Below, in pieces: positions 1-9,300 of a stretch of 11,917 bases of DNA. Location: the NCBI GenBank assembly GCA_003646525.1, contig QMKU01000015.1, positions 1 to 11,917 on the forward strand, read 5' to 3'. The notes under the pieces were generated by a model that saw nothing but the letters and a program-made list of their open reading frames with translations, made no database searches and had not been told where the DNA came from. Source of the stretch: Campylobacterota bacterium. Its GTDB lineage: Bacteria; Campylobacterota; Campylobacteria; Campylobacterales; Sulfurovaceae. The translations under genes and the position numbers were made by a program. The stretch's first letter is position 1. Every line of letters begins with the position of its first letter.

Positions 1-615
1 AACCTCCTCATCACGTAACACGCCTTCATCACCACGACGAGCCTTGTTAACATCGGTCTGTAACATGTCAGCCATAGCCTTGACAGCTAGGGTAATATCC
101 TCACCGTCATCCATACTATTTAAGTCGAACACTAACTCAGGTTGATAGTCATCTCGTATTTGGAAATTAGGTTTGCCAGTCTCATCATAGTTAACGTCAC
201 GGTTCTTCTCAACGAACGCGTTAAGTTGCTCCAATGTATCCTCAGCCTCATGTGGTACAAAGCCACTGTCCTCTTTAGGTTTCGCTTCGGTAAGAGTTGT
301 TGAGTCTATCTTCTTAACGAAGTTTTTAGTCTGTGAATATATCCCCGACATAATGCCCGCTAAGCGGTCAACCTTAGTGAAGTCAATCTCATCTGGTTTA
401 GGTATCCCAGCCATCACATCTGTGTCGGCCTGTTGTTGGGTCTGCATCTCTGGCGTTTCTTCGGGTTTAACCACCTCAGACTCCTCACCCTGGAACATTG
501 TAGAGGTGAAGTTAGGGGACGCGCTATCTCCTCCAGGCATACTGAGAGGTGCTGGAGCAGTTATCGGCTCCTGTAGCTCCTCTGCGGGTGGCGTGTATTT
601 TATATCATCTTGCAT
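1..615 (-). CDS. Large virion/polyvalent-type protein, N-terminal 205 residues (partial)
   Basis: This is the first 205 codons of a gene that runs out of the left edge with no stop, so its full length is unknown. The ATG directly follows the TAA of the preceding gene (TAAATG), with GAGGAG about 7 bases upstream. The N-terminus is rich in Pro, Glu and Gln (residues ~8-70) and looks disordered. Residues ~160-205 contain an FDLN-SMDDGEDI segment followed by a helix and KARRG, then a DEE run. That pattern (hydrophobic-N-[LF], acidic D-[ED]-[DI], then A-x-R-R-G) recurs in very large phage internal virion and polyvalent proteins. By position, after the gp14-, gp15- and gp16-like genes, I infer a further ejected internal virion protein. 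A catalytic domain such as a transglycosylase could lie outside the window but cannot be seen here. The family match is from memory of motif patterns, so confidence in function is modest; confidence that it is a gene is high. Confidence 0.8.
   Translation of the reverse strand, partial: MQDDIKYTPPAEELQEPITAPAPLSMPGGDSASPNFTSTMFQGEESEVVKPEETPEMQTQQQADTDVMAGIPKPDEIDFTKVDRLAGIMSGIYSQTKNFVKKIDSTTLTEAKPKEDSGFVPHEAEDTLEQLNAFVEKNRDVNYDETGKPNFQIRDDYQPELVFDLNSMDDGEDITLAVKAMADMLQTDVNKARRGDEGVLRDEEV
354..370. repeat. Degenerate palindrome copy D (TGCCCGCTAAGCGGTCA)
   Basis: It matches copy A at 14 of 17 positions and keeps the inverted arms with one mismatch. It lies inside the leftmost partial gene and may be a weak site or chance. 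Confidence 0.35.
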
Positions 616-3600
616 TTATTGCTCCTCATTATTTGATTGACTCGTAACGGCACCACCTATTAAGGTCGCTCCACCAGCAGAGTAAAGGTTTATTTTACTA
701 TCATTAAGCTTAGAAGTCAATTCATCGTCTAAGTCTATACGCCAGTACCACTCACCAGGCTCATCGTAACCTAGCTCCTTAGCTTTATTATAGTCCCAAT
801 ACTCTCTATCGGCTTCACTAGGTACACGTCCATCATGGTACGCTTTGTATGGAGTTTGACCAGTCTCTTTTTGAATGATACGGGGTATCTCTAGGTCATA
901 TGCGTTCTTCATCCCTTGACGAATATTATCAGGTGTACGGCTTCCATTCTGGATACCAGAGTTATTCCAACCAAAGAACTGTTTACCTTCCTGTGACGCT
1001 ATAGTTAACTCATCTAAAATGGCAACACGCTCATACTCAGTACGGTCCTTCATTGGTGGTGGTGCTAACGTAGCAATCTTAGGGTTTAACTTATCATCAA
1101 GTGGTTTTATGTTCTGTCTGTAATACTCATCACGAGCTACCTGTAAATCATTAACCTCTTTATCTAGTGTGTTACCCTCTTCACGTAGACGTACCACCTC
1201 TGGGTTCTTTCGTATCTTATCCGATAACTCATCATCGCGTCGCATACCCGCTAGAAGTTCTTCGTTCTCAGCATCAGTGCGCTCAGATAACGGTTTCTCT
1301 CTTATCTCTTCGTAACGTGCCAGTATGTTCGCTCGCTCTTCTGCAAACTCTTCTTTAAGTACATTACGTCTCTCACGAATCTCTTTGAACACCTCAGCAG
1401 ACTTACGCTTAACCACACTAATATCATCATCCATTCTGAAATACTCTTCATTAAATGGTTTCATCTCAGCTTCAATAGCAGTAGCTTCTTCTGGTGAAAT
1501 CTCTACATTCTCACCACCTTCTTTACGCCAATCCTGTTCCCACTGACTCTGTACCTCTTCAACAACCTTTCCATCTTTTCCGTCATTATCTGTACGGTCC
1601 AGAACTCGTGAGTGAACTTGTATATTAGTAGTCTCATCGTTAGTAGCTGGGAAGTTATCATAGTTCATGTGAGGCTCATACGCTTCATCTTTATTCTTAG
1701 CGTCGAAGTTCTCCATGCGATACGTGTTCATGTGATAGTTCTCACCACCATCTACTGAGTAACCTTCAAATATCTCAGCTTCACCACCATCATTCTCATG
1801 GCGCCACTCATACTCTTCGTATAGTGTGTCCTTAGCAAACTGTACAGCCTCATCTTCATCGTCGAACTTGTTACCGTACTCACCTACCTCATACTCAACC
1901 TTCTGCTCATAACTTTCACGCCATGGCTCTGTGTCCTCAGCATCGTGCATAACAGCCTGTTTAACTGTGTCACTCTCTTTAGCACCATCGTATGCGTATT
2001 GAGGATATTCACTCTCCACTTGTTTAACCCATGCTACTGCTGTTTCATCACTCTCCATAGCGTCTTCGCTACTGTCAGCCAACTCGTTAAGACGTTTGTA
2101 ACTAGCCTTTTGTTTATCGTTTAGCTCCATACCACGAGCAATAGACCTGTCATAAGCATCTATCTGATTATCTAATTGACGTGAGATGTCAGGTAATACG
2201 TCATACGCTATATCCCCATCTTCAAGTGCACTGCTGAGAGTCTCTTTGAAATCATCATCATACATGTAATTGTCGTACCAATCGTCCAACATTTCTTGGT
2301 GCTCATATTCTCTGCCGTCGTTGTCAACATAAACCTCATCGTTATAGCGAGTCTCAATGTAAACTTCTGAGCCGTTCCGTTCATCAGTAACAACAGTACA
2401 AGTACCCGAGTCACTCTGATTAGACTGTTCACCGTTTCTAACCGATACACCATCCTCCCAGTCAGCCTGGTCTTCCAGTGGGTTGTCAACTTTATCGTCC
2501 TCATCCCAAACACGCTTAGTTATTTTGTCATGTCTCGTATCAACATGTTGTGCTAGCTCAGCACCTGTAACAGGAGTATCTGCATCAAGGCCATCTAGTA
2601 CCCCAGAAGCCTCAATCTCTCTAGGCTTAACACCTTGCTTAAGTAGATAGCGTTCGGCGTCCTTAGGCGTGTTAAATGTCTTCTCAGGGGGTATCTTAGA
2701 AACCTCTTGCTCTAAGCGTGAGTAGAACTGCTCATTGAACTCCTCCTGTACAGTGATTTGCTCTTTAGCTTTAGGTGCCTTAGCCTTCTTATCAAAGCTT
2801 TTCATCTTAGCTATAATCGCAGGCTTCTCTTCTGGAGTAGCATTACGCATATACGCTTGAAGTTCTTTAGGTGTAGCCTTCTCCAGGAACTCATCTAACG
2901 GCATTGTCTTAGCCACACTGCCCTTAGCTGTTGACCGCTCGTCGGTCACTTTAGGAACATCTTTAGGTATACCACCGCCACCTTGTTCAATCTCATCAGC
3001 AAACATAGGTCTACCATCTGGAGCTACGAACTGAGCTTTGTCGCCCTCACGTTCCTTCTTCAATGTATCATACGCCCACTCATAAGCAAGCTTAGCACGT
3101 TCACCAGCAGTCTTAGCGCCGTTAATGGTTGCTCTGACTCCAGCGGGTATTGATACTAATGTCTTAGCCAAAGCACCACCAGCAACTGTACCACCACCTG
3201 TAACCAATCCTAACTCTACTAAGTCTAACTCTTCAATGAGTCCACTTGCTTTTTTAAGACGTTGTTTTTCAAGGTTGTCAGCAAAACCGTATACGCCACC
3301 CTCAGCCATACCAACGGCTACAGGACTTTCAATAGCTTTTTTCAATGCAGTTTTTAATGTTTGCATCACACCCGCATTAACTGCACCACCAGCAAGCTTC
3401 TTACCACCCTTCATAAAGAGGCCAGCACCACCCATGTAATTAGATATATCACCTAACATGTGACCAAAGAATCTACCTGTACCATCCCAGGTCATAGGTT
3501 TTCTTTCGTACATTTCCATCATGTACATAAGACTCATAATAGCTTCTGGGTCACCGCTAGATATAACACTCTCAACCACAGGGATTAACCCACCAGGTCT

Positions 3601-4125
3601 ACCTACATTAATCATACTACCACCACCAATGTTAGCAGTCATCTCACTGCTTATACGTAAACCATAATCATCAGTCCACTCATCACCAAGGTGTTCAGCA
3701 ATCTTTTGAGATGCGTCCAAGAAGTTTTGGTCGTATAACAACTCCTCTTCCTGTAATACATGTTCGCTGTCTTCAAGCTTTGTACGCATGTCTTTCATAC
3801 TGTCCTGGAAAGTTACAACACTCTCTTTACGGAAAGTATTATCTACGCGCACATCCTCTTCTGTCTTTTGAAAGGTAGGTTTTTCAACCTCACTACTCGG
3901 GAACAGCGTTTCAGCTAATGTCACAGGTCGCGCATAAGACTCCTCAAACGCTGGCATAGTAGCCATACCACCCTTAAGTGGCTCTGGTGATATGATACGC
4001 TCACGCTTTTGAGGCGAGTAACCTACATCACTCTCCAAAGGCTGGTTGTTTGTCCCAGTCTGTTTTGTCTCCGCTTGTTGACTCGGTTGTGTTTGTTGAC
4101 TCGGTTGTGTTACTGTCTTCTCCAT
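616..4125 (-). CDS. Giant internal virion protein with polyvalent-type modules (1169 aa, T7 gp16 position)
   Basis: Predicted internal virion protein carried in the head and ejected with the DNA, inferred from its position after gp14- and gp15-like genes. The start ATG has AGGAG 6 bases upstream, which supports the 98-bp overlap with the previous gene. Residues 6-17 are a duplicated TQPSQQ hexapeptide. Glycine-rich hydrophobic stretches lie at ~230-250 and ~301-330, with a short one at the C-terminus (~1149-1163); they could act as membrane-active segments. Residues ~482-530 carry a 'LLKQGVKxxEI.ASG' element followed by 'VTGAEL'. Residues ~744-774 carry YEVGEYGNKF-x-DEAVQFA. Residues ~838-863 carry HSRVLDRTDNDGK followed by EEVQSQW. 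Residues ~1049-1062 carry FGWNNSG-x-Q-x-x-SR. In this order these match a module I recognise in many very large phage and mobile-element proteins, where the third motif commonly reads EEIQSDWHQ. Its activity is unknown to me. The middle (~560-830) is very acidic and Tyr-rich. No lysozyme or transglycosylase active site is evident. Confidence 0.85.
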   Translation of the reverse strand: MEKTVTQPSQQTQPSQQAETKQTGTNNQPLESDVGYSPQKRERIISPEPLKGGMATMPAFEESYARPVTLAETLFPSSEVEKPTFQKTEEDVRVDNTFRKESVVTFQDSMKDMRTKLEDSEHVLQEEELLYDQNFLDASQKIAEHLGDEWTDDYGLRISSEMTANIGGGSMINVGRPGGLIPVVESVISSGDPEAIMSLMYMMEMYERKPMTWDGTGRFFGHMLGDISNYMGGAGLFMKGGKKLAGGAVNAGVMQTLKTALKKAIESPVAVGMAEGGVYGFADNLEKQRLKKASGLIEELDLVELGLVTGGGTVAGGALAKTLVSIPAGVRATINGAKTAGERAKLAYEWAYDTLKKEREGDKAQFVAPDGRPMFADEIEQGGGGIPKDVPKVTDERSTAKGSVAKTMPLDEFLEKATPKELQAYMRNATPEEKPAIIAKMKSFDKKAKAPKAKEQITVQEEFNEQFYSRLEQEVSKIPPEKTFNTPKDAERYLLKQGVKPREIEASGVLDGLDADTPVTGAELAQHVDTRHDKITKRVWDEDDKVDNPLEDQADWEDGVSVRNGEQSNQSDSGTCTVVTDERNGSEVYIETRYNDEVYVDNDGREYEHQEMLDDWYDNYMYDDDFKETLSSALEDGDIAYDVLPDISRQLDNQIDAYDRSIARGMELNDKQKASYKRLNELADSSEDAMESDETAVAWVKQVESEYPQYAYDGAKESDTVKQAVMHDAEDTEPWRESYEQKVEYEVGEYGNKFDDEDEAVQFAKDTLYEEYEWRHENDGGEAEIFEGYSVDGGENYHMNTYRMENFDAKNKDEAYEPHMNYDNFPATNDETTNIQVHSRVLDRTDNDGKDGKVVEEVQSQWEQDWRKEGGENVEISPEEATAIEAEMKPFNEEYFRMDDDISVVKRKSAEVFKEIRERRNVLKEEFAEERANILARYEEIREKPLSERTDAENEELLAGMRRDDELSDKIRKNPEVVRLREEGNTLDKEVNDLQVARDEYYRQNIKPLDDKLNPKIATLAPPPMKDRTEYERVAILDELTIASQEGKQFFGWNNSGIQNGSRTPDNIRQGMKNAYDLEIPRIIQKETGQTPYKAYHDGRVPSEADREYWDYNKAKELGYDEPGEWYWRIDLDDELTSKLNDSKINLYSAGGATLIGGAVTSQSNNEEQ
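2932..2948. repeat. Palindrome copy C (TGACCGCTCGTCGGTCA), inside the giant virion gene
   Basis: This is the reverse complement of copy B over 17 of 17 bases. On the minus strand it encodes V-T-D-E-R-S, so the shared DNA is not explained by a shared peptide. Confidence 0.6.
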
Positions 4126-5908
4126 TACTTGCTCCTGTGTAAGTTACGTTACCTTTTTTCTCTAAGTTACTAATATGTTTATCCACTGACACTTTCAATG
4201 CGTCGGCTTGCGTTTTAATCTCATCATAAGATACTTCGGTAACACCCTTGATATGTGTAGATTGGTATATGTTACTGTTTGCGTTAAGTCTTTGTTCCCT
4301 CAATAGTTTACGAGATATTTCAAAATGATTTGGGTTAGGAGTTTTCCCATCTAAACTGGTATTACGAACCTCATTCTTATAATCCTCTAATAGAGTAATC
4401 ATCTCCTGGTTCATCTCCTGTTCTTTCTTCCCACTCACTATCTCAAACATCATGGCCTCAGTGAAACCGTAAGCCTTCATAATAGCTTCTTTACCTTCTT
4501 TATATGCTGGAGGCTTCATCCACGTTTCACCCTCATCTACGAGCTTAGACTTAAGGTCTATCAATTTCTTCTTAGTACCTACTGTTAGATATGGACTCTC
4601 TTCTATCTTCTCATATGGTGTAATCTCAAGATTAGTTCTAAAGCCACGATACACACCAGCGTCATCTTCTTTCACTGGATCACCGTTTAATAAGCGATTA
4701 GTGTAGTAGTCTTTCTCAGCATTAGTTAAGTATCCTAGCTCATAGTTTTCCTGTATTGCAGTCTCATACGCGTTATATGCTTTAAGATAGTCTTCTGCTT
4801 CCATACCAATACCACTAGCTTGTAATTCAATGATACCACCTCTAGCATCATTGTTAGCACTTACTTTATTTAACTTAAGGTCTGCATCTTGACGAGCCTG
4901 TTCATTAGCATACGCACTGTTCTCATCTGCGACATACTTGTATATCTCAGCTCTAACAGTATCCTTCTCAATAGTGCTTAAATGGTCCAATGGGTACTTA
5001 GTAATATCATTAGCCTTCTTATAGCGTTGGTCAAAAGGAGTATTACGCATCTCATACTTCATAGACTCTACAGTACCCGCAACAATATCTTCACGAGTAT
5101 CAGCTTTAACCTGGTCCTCAGTCATCGCACCTATGTTCCTAGCTGGTAACGTAGACGCAACACGAAACGCTATCATCTCTTCACGTTCTTGCTCAAGACC
5201 CTCAAGCTTCTTTTCGGCTTCACGTTGCTCATCATACGAACTTTTTGGCTCTGCAATAAGCGCATTAGTTTTGTCACGCTGTTGCTTTATGACCATGTTC
5301 TTAATTGCAACACTGTCACTGAACTCTTTTCGCGAATGTTTCCATGAGTCGTTGAGCTCAACCTTAACATTCTTAAGTCCCGTTGCTGATACTGTGTGGA
5401 GGTTCTTAGCGTATGCAGATTTATACGCACTGCTAATATGTTGCTTCTGACGCTCATCATCTACTCCCGCCATAGCTCGAGTCTTCATCTCTTTAACTAG
5501 CGTCTTATACTTAACTTGGTCGCCATCGACGTCCTTAGCTATGTATTTAGTGAAGCCATTAACTTGTGCATTAACTTGTTGTTGGAAAGCTACTTGAGAG
5601 GCATTATTAAAAGAGCGGTTCCATTTGAATATTTCACCCTGGCGGTCATAACCCTTTGGAGCGATAGCGTTGCCCTGTGCATCCAGTTCATATTCAGCAC
5701 CAACCTTACCAGCTATCTCACCTTCAACCTTAGCATCGAGCACCATACCATTAACGAAATTTGTCATAGACGCATCAGCTATACTCAGCATGTCATTCGA
5801 CATCTGGTCATAGTGACCCGCTATCTCTTTGTTAGAGCGGATAGACTCACTGAGGTCTGGTCCGACCTGTCTACGTTGTTTCGTGTCTTTACGTTGTCCT
5901 AGTTCCAT
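4028..5908 (-). CDS. Internal virion protein, T7 gp15-like (626 aa)
   Basis: Long, soluble, mostly helical protein with no signal peptide or membrane segment, rich in Lys, Glu, Ala and Gln, with likely coiled coils (for example a charged E/K/R helix at ~225-250). Length and position between a gp14-like and a gp16-position gene fit T7 gp15 (about 750 residues), which lines the internal core and forms part of the ejection conduit across the cell envelope. I choose the ATG at 5908 (protein begins MELGQRKD) because AAGGGG lies 6 bases upstream and the preceding gene's TGA ends one base before it. An in-frame TTG at 5923 would add five residues and overlap that gene, with no better ribosome binding site. 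The C-terminal ~30 residues are a Thr/Ser/Glu/Asn tail containing a duplicated NTTEST hexapeptide. This tail overlaps the start of the next gene in another frame. Function is inferred from synteny and composition, not from catalytic motifs. Confidence 0.78.
   Translation of the reverse strand: MELGQRKDTKQRRQVGPDLSESIRSNKEIAGHYDQMSNDMLSIADASMTNFVNGMVLDAKVEGEIAGKVGAEYELDAQGNAIAPKGYDRQGEIFKWNRSFNNASQVAFQQQVNAQVNGFTKYIAKDVDGDQVKYKTLVKEMKTRAMAGVDDERQKQHISSAYKSAYAKNLHTVSATGLKNVKVELNDSWKHSRKEFSDSVAIKNMVIKQQRDKTNALIAEPKSSYDEQREAEKKLEGLEQEREEMIAFRVASTLPARNIGAMTEDQVKADTREDIVAGTVESMKYEMRNTPFDQRYKKANDITKYPLDHLSTIEKDTVRAEIYKYVADENSAYANEQARQDADLKLNKVSANNDARGGIIELQASGIGMEAEDYLKAYNAYETAIQENYELGYLTNAEKDYYTNRLLNGDPVKEDDAGVYRGFRTNLEITPYEKIEESPYLTVGTKKKLIDLKSKLVDEGETWMKPPAYKEGKEAIMKAYGFTEAMMFEIVSGKKEQEMNQEMITLLEDYKNEVRNTSLDGKTPNPNHFEISRKLLREQRLNANSNIYQSTHIKGVTEVSYDEIKTQADALKVSVDKHISNLEKKGNVTYTGASNGEDSNTTESTNTTESTSGDKTDWDKQPAFGE
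4075..4110. repeat. Perfect 18-bp tandem duplication in a gene overlap
   Basis: Two adjacent identical copies of TTGTTGACTCGGTTGTGT (plus strand). The repeat lies within the 98-bp overlap of the gp15-like and giant virion genes. In one frame it gives TQPSQQ twice, in the other NTTEST twice. As 18 is a multiple of three, both frames stay open whatever the copy number. Confidence 0.9.
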
Positions 5909-5909
5909 C

Positions 5910-6359
5910 TCATACCCCTTCAAACATTCGAGAGGCTAACAGTAAACCCTTAGTATTTGTACTAGATTTACGAGCATTGGCTCTTGACTCAGTAGCTGAC
6001 CGACGAGCGGTCACACCTAGGCGCTCACCCTCACCAATCATCTCAGCAGTCTCATAACCACGCTCAACATCTCTATCGAGAGTTCTTTGACCCTCAGCCT
6101 GGATAGCTTGCGCTGACCCACCTGTTGCACTTTTATTCATGGCCCCAGCCATAGCCTGGTTACCGCTAGACTGTCTGCCGAAATCACGCGTCATGTTATA
6201 CGCATTGACCGAAGCATCACTTAAAGCCTGTTGTGCATTAATCTCACCCTGGTACTCAGCCATGATGTCAGCTTCTCTGTCGGCCTCAGACGCTTGCTTA
6301 TCTGCGCGCTTAGAACCGAGGAACGATGCCCCAGCTAAAACTCCCGCTACTATACTCAT
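5910..6359 (-). CDS. Small internal virion protein, T7 gp14-like (149 aa)
   Basis: The N-terminus begins with a short glycine/alanine hydrophobic segment (residues ~3-15, IVAGVLAGASFLG). A long charged, Ala/Gln-rich helix follows, then a Ser/Arg/Gly-rich C-terminal half. This plan and its slot just after the nozzle gene match T7 gp14 (196 residues), an ejected core protein that goes to the host outer membrane early in DNA delivery. The ATG has AAGGAG with a 6-base spacer, and that AAGGAG overlaps the TAA stop of the nozzle gene (TAAGGAG), implying translational coupling. One copy of the 17-bp palindrome found in this phage lies in frame here, encoding V-T-A-R-R-S near residue 118. The family assignment rests on order, size and the hydrophobic N-terminus, since gp14-like proteins diverge strongly. 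Confidence 0.75.
   Translation of the reverse strand: MSIVAGVLAGASFLGSKRADKQASEADREADIMAEYQGEINAQQALSDASVNAYNMTRDFGRQSSGNQAMAGAMNKSATGGSAQAIQAEGQRTLDRDVERGYETAEMIGEGERLGVTARRSATESRANARKSSTNTKGLLLASRMFEGV
5997..6013. repeat. Palindrome copy B (TGACCGACGAGCGGTCA), inside the gp14-like gene
   Basis: Six-bp perfect arms around a 5-base centre. It is identical over all 17 bases to the reverse complement of copy C. It is read in frame as V-T-A-R-R-S on the minus strand. Confidence 0.6.
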
Positions 6360-6369
6360 TTCAAACTCC

Positions 6370-9300
6370 TTAGTAATTTACTTCAATGTCAAGACTCGCT
6401 AGAGTCATAGGCATCGGTGTATCTTGTGATATATATACTCTAGTATCACGATTATACCCTAACAACCTTATTTTAGTGGCACCTGTTATACGAGGCATCG
6501 CTCTATCGAACACCTCTTCGCCGAACTGACGCTCTGGAATTGAGATACCGTTTATAGTTAAACCTTGTGTATCTACCATCTTAGCTGTTATAGCTACCAG
6601 GCGTTTAGGCTCATTCACTAACGAACCTCCACCAGCACTTACGTTGATTGGTAATGACGTAGCCTTCACATCAAAGAAGAGGCCCGCCTCACCAACACGA
6701 TAAGGGTCATCTGGAAACATAACAACACCATCAGTTACAGTAGTTGTAGCCAGGACCATTTTTCTAGTTCTGTATGTCGATGTTGTGTCTGAGTTCACAG
6801 GGTATATTTTAATAATACCTGGACCACCTTCACCAGGATTATCAAAACCTGGGTCACCACAACACCAAGCATCTGCACCACCACCAGCACCTATGCCACC
6901 ATTCGTAGGTAACTCAGAAACAGATGAGCTACTATCCCCTCCGTGACCAAACGCACTAGCTTGACCACCGCCTATAATGTACAAACCCTCATCTGCATAG
7001 TATTGAGTACCGTTATAAAAGTCACCGCCACAAGGAGAAACGACAAGCTCATTGTTACCGTCAAATGAGTTTTCTGTGGTTGAGCCACCAGCTCCACCAG
7101 GAGCAGTTGCATAACTACCAAAAGAAGACGAGCCACCACTTCCTCCAGGGCTTGATGCAGAAGCCGTACCACCAGCACCTATACTAACTAAAACAGACTC
7201 TGCATACGGTACGTTTAAAGAACTTTGTACAAGTGCACTGGCATGACCACCACCAGCACGACCCGATGATGTATAGCGCTGAGCACCGCCACCTCCACCA
7301 CCAACTAGACAAATATCAAAATCTGCTAGTGCTGGAAAATCAACCCCCGCAGTTACTGTATCGTCACTAGAAAAAACAATAGGGTTATCCCACAGTGTAG
7401 ACTCTTCCTCGACACCTAGTTGCAGATACTCAGAGCCTGTAACCCCAGCATCACCACTAATAAGTAAACCCCATTGAGTGTCAATTAGGTTATCGTAAAA
7501 GATACCCTCGTACCACGCTCTCCATTTAACAACTGCACCATCCACTTTATCACTTTGTATAAATGTCTCAGTCCCTAATGCAGTATCATATAACCAATCA
7601 ACACCATCGGGATATGTGTTCTCAACTGTATCCTGTGTGTCTCCTGGTACTACCATCTCATCCATGAACGCGTTACCGTCTAAAACAGCCACAACATCCT
7701 GGTCTATCAGATGTGTCAGCCCGTCGATGTAGTTATGTGCACGGTTCTCGAGCTGTAGGGAGCTCACCACGTGCATATACCATCGGTACCCTACCTCTGG
7801 GTCGAAATAGAGCTCGCGGACGTCCTCGTCCACGTTAAACACGTTCCCAGCACCATATCTAACATCCTCAGTGTTGATGACATCTGATAGTGGGTCGTAT
7901 TTCAGCCAATCAGCCTTATAGACTACCGCACCACCCATAACTATGACCACTTTTCCACGGTCACTATTAGGTTCCTGGTACACACCAAAGAAGTTGTCGT
8001 CGTTTTTACCGACGGCTGTTATAGTTGTCTCAGTTAAACTCTCGTTTATAGAACCCGAGTCAGTCAATGACGCCTGGTTAACAAGTTCCAACATCCACTG
8101 GAGCTCTAACACACCAGCAACATCTACATATCGCTTCACGAGTATATACAACTCACGGTCCAGGTCCATAACGTCCTGGTAGAACCCTTGAGTCTCCCAT
8201 GTAACCCACGCATTAACTTTATAAGCTTTAGATAGGTTCAGAACTGCCATAGTACCATCACCATTAACAACATAAACGAAGTTCGACGCTTCTTGCACAC
8301 CACCTCTCATAGCACCCATAGCTATCGGGGCCTTGATTAAGTCTTCTGACTCAGATGAAATACTAGGTGCATCGTAACCGTTGATTGTATCGTTGTATGT
8401 GAACTGTCTGAAAATACGCTCTGTATTATCCAGGAATAGAACCGTACCGTCAACCGATTGTGGGTTAACTCTAGCAGAAGACCCATAAGTTGTTTGACGT
8501 AACCATGCAGAACTCGTTGGAGTTAACACATGTGCTGGATTGTAGAACTCGGCACCAGATGTAAAGAGCATCAAACGACCGCCAGAATATATACTTGTAA
8601 TAGGGTTAATGAAATCTGTATCCAGTGTCTCCTGGATTGAATCTGCGGGGTCACCTATACCAACATCGAAGTTAAAGAAGTCCTGTGACTTACTTGACCA
8701 TACCGACTGTGGATAAGTGTTGCTACCAGCAAACCATAAACGGCCCTGGTGGAACGTAACATGTTGTGGCCACCCATTTGTATCAGTCCACTGCATAAGT
8801 GTCACCAGCGTAAAAGCTGTAGCACATGTCGGGTCTGAATCATCTGTACATTTACCAGTCCCACACCACGGCGTCGAACCATCAGTACATGTTGGAGGAA
8901 CATAAGTACCAGGTTCACCATCATCCTCACATGCCATACCTTCACAAGGTGTATTGATTAAAGGTGCATCTATGAACTCCCAGCTGTCATCAGCACCTAA
9001 GCGTCTTAACAGTTGAGGTTCATGGTCACCTTGAGCAAACACCATCGTATCAGCAGACTGCGCTACATCTATCTCACGTATCTTCTTCTCAGTGTTATAA
9101 GGTGTGACCAGCCCTGGAAGTACCAGGACACCATCACGATATATATCAACCAGGCCGTCGTATACCCCAGGGGCACCAATCGGGTCTGGCTCATCAAGGT
9201 ATAAGATTATAATATACTTTTGGTTGCTGTTGAATATGAAAGGGAACATACGCATATATTCAAGGCTACCATAGTTATTAACAAACAGCGTACCAGGTCT

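Noticed and set aside
5516..5902. Plus-strand open frame of 128 codons antisense to the gp15-like gene
   Set aside because: It has no ribosome binding site I can see, its composition is unlike a real protein, and it lies fully inside a well-supported minus-strand gene. The other plus-strand open frames (for example 3125-3439, 5133-5450, 10629-10898) fail the same way.
5909..5923. TTG start five codons earlier for the gp15-like gene
   Set aside because: The ATG at 5908 has a better placed AAGGGG and directly follows the upstream stop codon.
6850..7310. Dense CCACCA/CCACC repeats resembling a DNA repeat or CRISPR-like array
   Set aside because: They are the plus-strand image of GGT/GGA glycine codons in the glycine-rich domain; there are no regular repeat and spacer units.
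7945..7971. TGACC ... GGTCA pair resembling the 17-bp palindrome
   Set aside because: The arms are only five bases, with a long spacer and no match to the conserved centre; chance is likely.
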